64,000 nucleotides of DNA from Pseudolabrys sp. FHR47. GTDB lineage: Bacteria; Pseudomonadota; Alphaproteobacteria; Rhizobiales; Xanthobacteraceae. The notes beneath the pieces are model-generated. The model was not told the origin of the DNA and did no database searches. It worked only from the letters and a program-made list of their open reading frames with translations. The stretch lies in contig NZ_CP039740.1 in the NCBI RefSeq assembly GCF_005153485.1, positions 1,615,001 to 1,679,000 of the forward strand, in the 5' to 3' direction. Of the stretch, positions 63,255 to 64,000 are shown in pieces. Position 1 is the stretch's first letter, and every line of letters begins with the position of its first letter. The position numbers and the translations under genes are program-made.

Positions 63255-63860
63255 ATGAATTCGCCACAGAACACGGACGCGACGCCCGCGCTGCCGGCCG
63301 CCGGCGAGACATATACCTATCGCGCGTCGCTGCTCGGCGCGCCATTCACGTTCCGGCTCACCGACGACGGGCTGGCCTTCGAGGCCGGACGGCGCGCCGG
63401 CCTCATTCCCTATCAGGCGATCGCGCGGCTGCGGCTGTCGTTCAAGCCGTCGAGCATGCAGTCGGGGCGTTACGTTACTGAAATCTGGGCCGCCGATGCG
63501 CCCAAGCTCACCGTCGTTTCGAGTTCGTGGAAGAGCATGATGATCCAGGAGCGCCAGGACAAAGCCTATTCAGCTTTCCTCACCGCGTTGCATCGCCGGC
63601 TCGATGCCGCCGGCGCAAAGACGCAATTCGAGCGCGGCAGCGTGCCGGCGCTGTACTGGCCGGGCCTCGCGGTCTTCGCCGCCGTCGCTTTCGGCATGGC
63701 CTTGCTGATCGTGCGCGCGTTGCAGGTCGACGCCAAAGCCGGTGCGGCCTTCATTGGCGGCTTCCTCGCGCTATTCCTGTGGCAAGGTGGCAACTTCTTC
63801 CGTCGCAATAAACCGGGCGCCTATCGTCCCGATGCCCCGCCAGCCGACTTGCTGCCTTAG
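63255..63860 (+). CDS. Membrane protein of unknown function
   Basis: A 201-residue protein: a 110-residue soluble beta-rich part (YTYRASLLGAPFTFRLTDDGLAFEAGRR) that looks PH-domain-like, then two membrane helices (ALYWPGLAVFAAVAFGMALLIVRA and AGAAFIGGFLALFLW). The ATG at 63255 follows GGGGA; GTG 63177 is the longer alternative. No function assigned. Confidence 0.72.
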   Translation: MNSPQNTDATPALPAAGETYTYRASLLGAPFTFRLTDDGLAFEAGRRAGLIPYQAIARLRLSFKPSSMQSGRYVTEIWAADAPKLTVVSSSWKSMMIQERQDKAYSAFLTALHRRLDAAGAKTQFERGSVPALYWPGLAVFAAVAFGMALLIVRALQVDAKAGAAFIGGFLALFLWQGGNFFRRNKPGAYRPDAPPADLLP

Positions 63861-63865
63861 AACGC

Positions 63866-64000
63866 TTACTTCGTCGCCGTTTCGATCGACTTCGGCGTCA
63901 CGTACCGTTCCAGCCGTCCCGATTGCGGATGCAGTTTGCTCCAGTCATCGAAAGCAAAGTCGATGATGACAAGCCCGGCGGTCGGCAGTTTCTCGCGCAG
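63866..64000 (-). CDS. Unidentified gene, 3' end only
   Basis: The last 44 codons of a minus-strand gene running off the window, ending in TAA at 63866-63868. The translation contains GLVIIDFAFDDWSKL and RLERYVTPKSI. Frame use and codon composition look coding, and the gap to the convergent gene is only five bases. I do not recognise the family. Confidence 0.6.
   Translation of the reverse strand: MREKLPTAGLVIIDFAFDDWSKLHPQSGRLERYVTPKSIETATK

Overview
The window is a high-GC alphaproteobacterial chromosome segment, most like a Hyphomicrobiales (Rhizobiales) member near Bradyrhizobium, Rhodopseudomonas, Afipia or Pseudolabrys. Pointers are a GPR-like polar-growth coiled-coil protein, a gene-transfer-agent type terminase, DdlA, a FixK2-type site before hemN, an EcfG-type promoter and Bradyrhizobium-like intergenic repeats. 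The organism is inferred from these traits only; no rRNA or tRNA gene was seen.

Layout. 0-10 kb: end of an RND pump, a molybdenum hydroxylase large subunit with two c-type cytochromes, a DMT exporter, a lone Lrp/RAM domain, then a TPP-riboswitch-led thiM-thiE-thiD operon translationally coupled to a TakP-like TRAP binding protein. 10-18.4 kb: an accessory region with an outer-membrane barrel, a TIR-STAND-like-TPR protein, an mqsRA toxin-antitoxin pair, an isolated GTA-type terminase pair and an AT-richer lipoprotein plus HExxH protein pair. 18.4-28 kb: a partial duplication of an FAH-family gene around an osmC-like gene, a MetF-like protein, a CoA-transferase-like pair, a TPR-methyltransferase, a sterol-desaturase-like enzyme, FadL and an SDR.

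28-31.4 kb holds the most coherent functional story. A phospholipid N-methyltransferase gene and a plcP-agt-like pair (phospholipase C-type metallophosphoesterase plus GT4 glycosyltransferase) are each preceded by a 7-4-7 Pho box. This suggests a phosphate-starvation membrane-lipid remodelling locus. Just upstream sits a DUF559 nuclease gene bracketed by 38-bp inverted repeats. 31-49.9 kb: a threonine dehydratase, an MFS permease, a dipeptide epimerase, an Mla-type lipid transporter (permease with STAS, ATPase, MCE protein), the GPR-like protein, an Hpt protein, a ferredoxin, a hydrolase and two tandem paralogous polytopic membrane proteins.

50-64 kb: a TonB-dependent siderophore receptor, a CoxE-type VWA protein whose ribosome site lies in a hairpin, chaB-hemN behind a FixK-type site, two paralogous coiled-coil proteins flanking small envelope genes, an EcfG-type promoter before a PRC-barrel gene, ddlA and two unidentified genes. 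Envelope growth and lipid homeostasis recur through the right half. Several intergenic palindrome families (REP-like) recur throughout.
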